In this document: positions 7,044 through 8,247 of the stretch, piece by piece
Layout: each line of letters begins with the position of its first letter
How positions within the stretch are numbered: position 1 is the first letter of the stretch
NCBI GenBank assembly: GCA_910584665.1
Contig: CAJUBL010000053.1
Location: forward strand, 1-8,247
Reading direction: 5' to 3'
DNA length: 8,247 nt
Origin: an uncultured Muribaculaceae bacterium
Lineage (GTDB): Bacteria; Bacteroidota; Bacteroidia; Bacteroidales; Muribaculaceae
The notes under the pieces: generated by a model
Databases searched by the model: none
What the model was told of the DNA's origin: nothing
Seen by the model: the letters and a program-made list of their open reading frames with translations, nothing else
Position numbers and translations under genes: made by a program

Positions 7044-7815
7044 TCATAATGTCTGAGCCAGCGCACATGCATATCTGAGCATAAAAAGTATCGATGCAAG
7101 ATATGCCATGGTGCGCGCTGTGGCGGGGTAACGCTCGTAATTGCGACACAGGCGGCTGAAATTGTCAAGCCAGGCGTTTGTACGTTCAACTACCTGACGG
7201 CCTGACAACGGAATGAAATCCGATGTGCCGAAATTCGATTCCACACACTCCACAACCATCCCGTCGGTTGTGGAATCAACGCCAGGATAACCGTTGTCGG
7301 CCTTGATCAGGGATATTGTCGGATAATGTATCGTCATATCCGACAGCAATATGGTAATGCCTTTTGAGTCGTGAACATTTGCAGTGGTTACATCGCATAA
7401 AAGAGGAAGACCGCAGGAGTCTGCTGAAATCAGCCGTTTTATGCCCTTGATTTTCTTGAATCCGTCGACACCCTTCTGTGATTGAGCATAGGCAGAACGG
7501 ACGCTTTGGCTGTCAACAACAGCGACTGACGGCTCGCTCTTACGTCCGAGTCACTTGCATCGCAATTTGACAAGACGGTGCAGAAACCCAATAAGATTGT
7601 CCGACTCGCTACATTTTCGAAAATTATAGTAGACGGTTGGCGGCATTGGGAAATAGGTGGATAACATTTTCCATTGACAACCCGTGTAGACCAGGTAAGC
7701 TATCGCGCGGAATACATCATAGAGGTTTACGCGCTCCTTGTCGTGAAAGCGGCTTATCGGTTTCTTTATCAATCACCTTTGACGTTGATTGAAAGTAATG
7801 TTCATATTCTGACAT
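7044..7815 (-). pseudogene. IS5-family transposase, inactivated by a frameshift and a TGA
   Basis: The gene would catalyse cut-and-paste of the element. Starting at the ATG at 7815 (MSEYEHYFQSTSKVIDK), the frame is lost after about 15-25 residues. The rest lies one base out of phase, from about 7770 (DKERVNLYDVF, YTGCQWKML, VYYNFRK) to an in-frame TGA at 7551-7553, and then continues in that same frame (LGRKSEPSVAVVDSQSVRS) to the stop at 7044-7046. The 772 bases equal 257 codons plus one base, so a net one-base insertion is likely. The DDE residues are kept: Asp in AVVDSQS, Asp in KADNGYPG and Glu in RQVVERTNAW. The TGA follows CK and precedes LGRK; a single CGA-to-TGA change would explain it (inference). 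IS elements can use programmed frameshifting, but two lesions, one being a stop, favour decay. Confidence 0.85.
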
Positions 7816-7886
7816 TTGTGTTGTCAAACTATAACACATCCAATCTCAGAAATGATGGCTATCAGAGCGATGAAATTACCTGTGCA

Positions 7887-7981
7887 TCGCATATCGCGGT
7901 CGCTTTTGAAGCTGTGGCTCAGTCACAATGCCACAGCATTGCTCCTTCACTACAACTCCAAAATCAATCCGCGATATGCGA
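7887..7981 (-). other. Nested inverted repeat in the transposase leader
   Basis: A perfect 13-bp inverted repeat (TCGCATATCGCGG at 7887-7899, complement at 7969-7981) encloses a second perfect 8-bp repeat (GCTGTGGC at 7911-7918, complement at 7930-7937). It sits directly against the right IS end and upstream of the transposase start. An RNA entering the IS from outside would fold here, which could limit read-through expression of the transposase, as known for IS10 and IS50. It could instead be a transposase-binding site. Confidence 0.55.
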
Positions 7982-8014
7982 CCCTGCGGTTAACATTTAT
8001 TGTCGAACCGGCTC
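7982..8014 (-). repeat. IS right terminal inverted repeat (33 bp)
   Basis: Starts CCCTGCGGTTAAC and ends AACCGGCTC; reverse complement of the left end at 32 of 33 positions. Confidence 0.88.
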
Positions 8015-8017
8015 TTA
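8015..8017. repeat. Right target-site duplication of the IS (TTA)
   Basis: TTA directly after the right end, matching 6866-6868. Confidence 0.7.
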
Positions 8018-8027
8018 GTACATATTT

Positions 8028-8050
8028 CCGAACACCCGATTATTTTATAT
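8028..8050 (+). terminator. Right half and T-tract of the uvrA terminator, split by the IS
   Basis: CCGAACACCCG (8028-8038) pairs with the arm at 6851-6861 and is followed by ATTATTTTATAT (8039-8050). Joined across the IS, this is a typical rho-independent terminator for uvrA, possibly shared with the convergent gene that ends at 8108. In the present arrangement the arms are more than 1.1 kb apart. Confidence 0.6.
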
Positions 8051-8107
8051 GTGTATCGATTGTATACCGGTATTATCTGAGGAATCGGCGGTATTACCTG
8101 GTGTGTA

Positions 8108-8247
8108 TTATCTCAGACGGTCGTAACTTTTCAGCAGTTTCTCGTCCTGTCCCATGCGGTAACGTGCTATGACAGTACATATCAGGGCACATACAAGACC
8201 TACCGGAGCTCCGGTCCATGCTATTTCCCATAGTTCACCGGACCCTT
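8108..8247 (-). CDS. C-terminal end of a membrane protein (partial, unknown family)
   Basis: On the minus strand an open frame enters from the right edge and ends at TAA (8108-8110), giving 45 residues (first full codon at 8245). It has one hydrophobic segment (IAWTGAPVGLVCALICTVIA) followed by a basic and polar tail (RYRMGQDEKLLKSYDRLR), the normal look of the last transmembrane helix and cytoplasmic end of an inner-membrane protein such as a transporter. Codon use matches a real gene. The fragment is too short to name a family; a multidrug (MATE-like) or other polytopic transporter is only a guess. It converges with uvrA; about 70 bp separate its stop from the predicted terminator. Confidence 0.65.
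   Translation of the reverse strand, partial: GSGELWEIAWTGAPVGLVCALICTVIARYRMGQDEKLLKSYDRLR

Larger units (their letters stand above)
6869..8014 (-). mobile_element. IS5-family insertion sequence, 1,146 bp, transposase broken
   Basis: The element is delimited by 33-bp inverted repeats (6869-6901 and 7982-8014, 32 of 33 identical) starting GAGCCGGTTCGACAATAAAT, with TTA on both sides. Inside, on the minus strand, is one transposase gene of the IS5 DDE type. Between the left end and the transposase stop (6902-7043) are about 140 bp with a short hairpin (CGATGG/CCATCG, 6942-6957) and no gene. Between the transposase start and the right end lies a nested inverted repeat (7887-7981). The near-identical ends and complete boundaries suggest a fairly recent insertion that could still be moved in trans, although its own transposase is damaged. 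Confidence 0.9.

Noticed and set aside
6905..7189. Minus-strand open frame of 94 codons at the IS left end
   Set aside because: It overlaps the transposase C-terminus in another frame and resembles no protein family.
8068..8096. Direct repeat CGGTATTA and palindrome ATACCGGTAT after the membrane-protein gene
   Set aside because: Only two short copies 21 bp apart; no sign of an array or site with a known role.
7674..8172. Two overlapping plus-strand open frames of 114 and 118 codons across the IS right end
   Set aside because: They lie antisense to the transposase and cross the IS boundary, have unusual composition (many Ser, Tyr, Cys) and no recognisable domain.

Overview
The window looks like chromosomal DNA from a member of the Bacteroidota, most likely the order Bacteroidales (a Muribaculaceae-like gut bacterium would fit, but I cannot fix the genus). 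The reasons are an exact Bacteroides-type promoter (TTTG, 20 bp, TAnnTTTG) before uvrA, A/T-rich start regions without clear Shine-Dalgarno sites, a lipoprotein assembled from domains common in this phylum (lipocalin-like, BspA-type leucine-rich repeats, fibronectin III, SUMF1/FGE-like), and a UvrA with the sequence style of that phylum.

Layout. (1) 1-714: the 3' part of a secreted or surface protein with fibronectin-III and lipocalin-like domains; the same reading frame continues above the usable start but is broken by a TAA at 28-30. (2) 800-3169: a 789-residue lipoprotein with a lipobox, lipocalin-like domain, BspA LRRs, FN3 domain and a degenerate FGE-like C-terminus. The two genes share domain types, lie 85 bp apart and read the same way, so they look like a small surface-protein cluster. 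(3) 3170-3835: a region without a convincing gene, holding a nested inverted repeat, a 41-codon candidate ORF and a weak minus-strand membrane-like ORF. (4) 3836-3970: a 135-bp MITE with perfect 21-bp terminal inverted repeats and a 9-bp target duplication, inserted just upstream of the uvrA promoter. (5) 4039-6834: an intact uvrA for the nucleotide-excision-repair damage sensor, apparently without the first zinc module. (6) 6869-8014: a 1,146-bp IS5-family element with 33-bp inverted repeats (32/33 identical) and a 3-bp TTA duplication; its transposase is broken by a frameshift and an in-frame TGA. (7) 8108-8247: the C-terminus of a membrane protein on the minus strand, running off the window and convergent with uvrA.

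The least obvious result is that removing the IS and one TTA copy rebuilds an 11-bp inverted repeat followed by a T-rich tract, 16 bp after the uvrA stop. The IS therefore appears to sit in the loop of the uvrA terminator. Two unrelated mobile elements thus flank uvrA, one in its upstream regulatory zone and one in its terminator. I found no CRISPR array, tRNA, rRNA or clear new multi-gene system.
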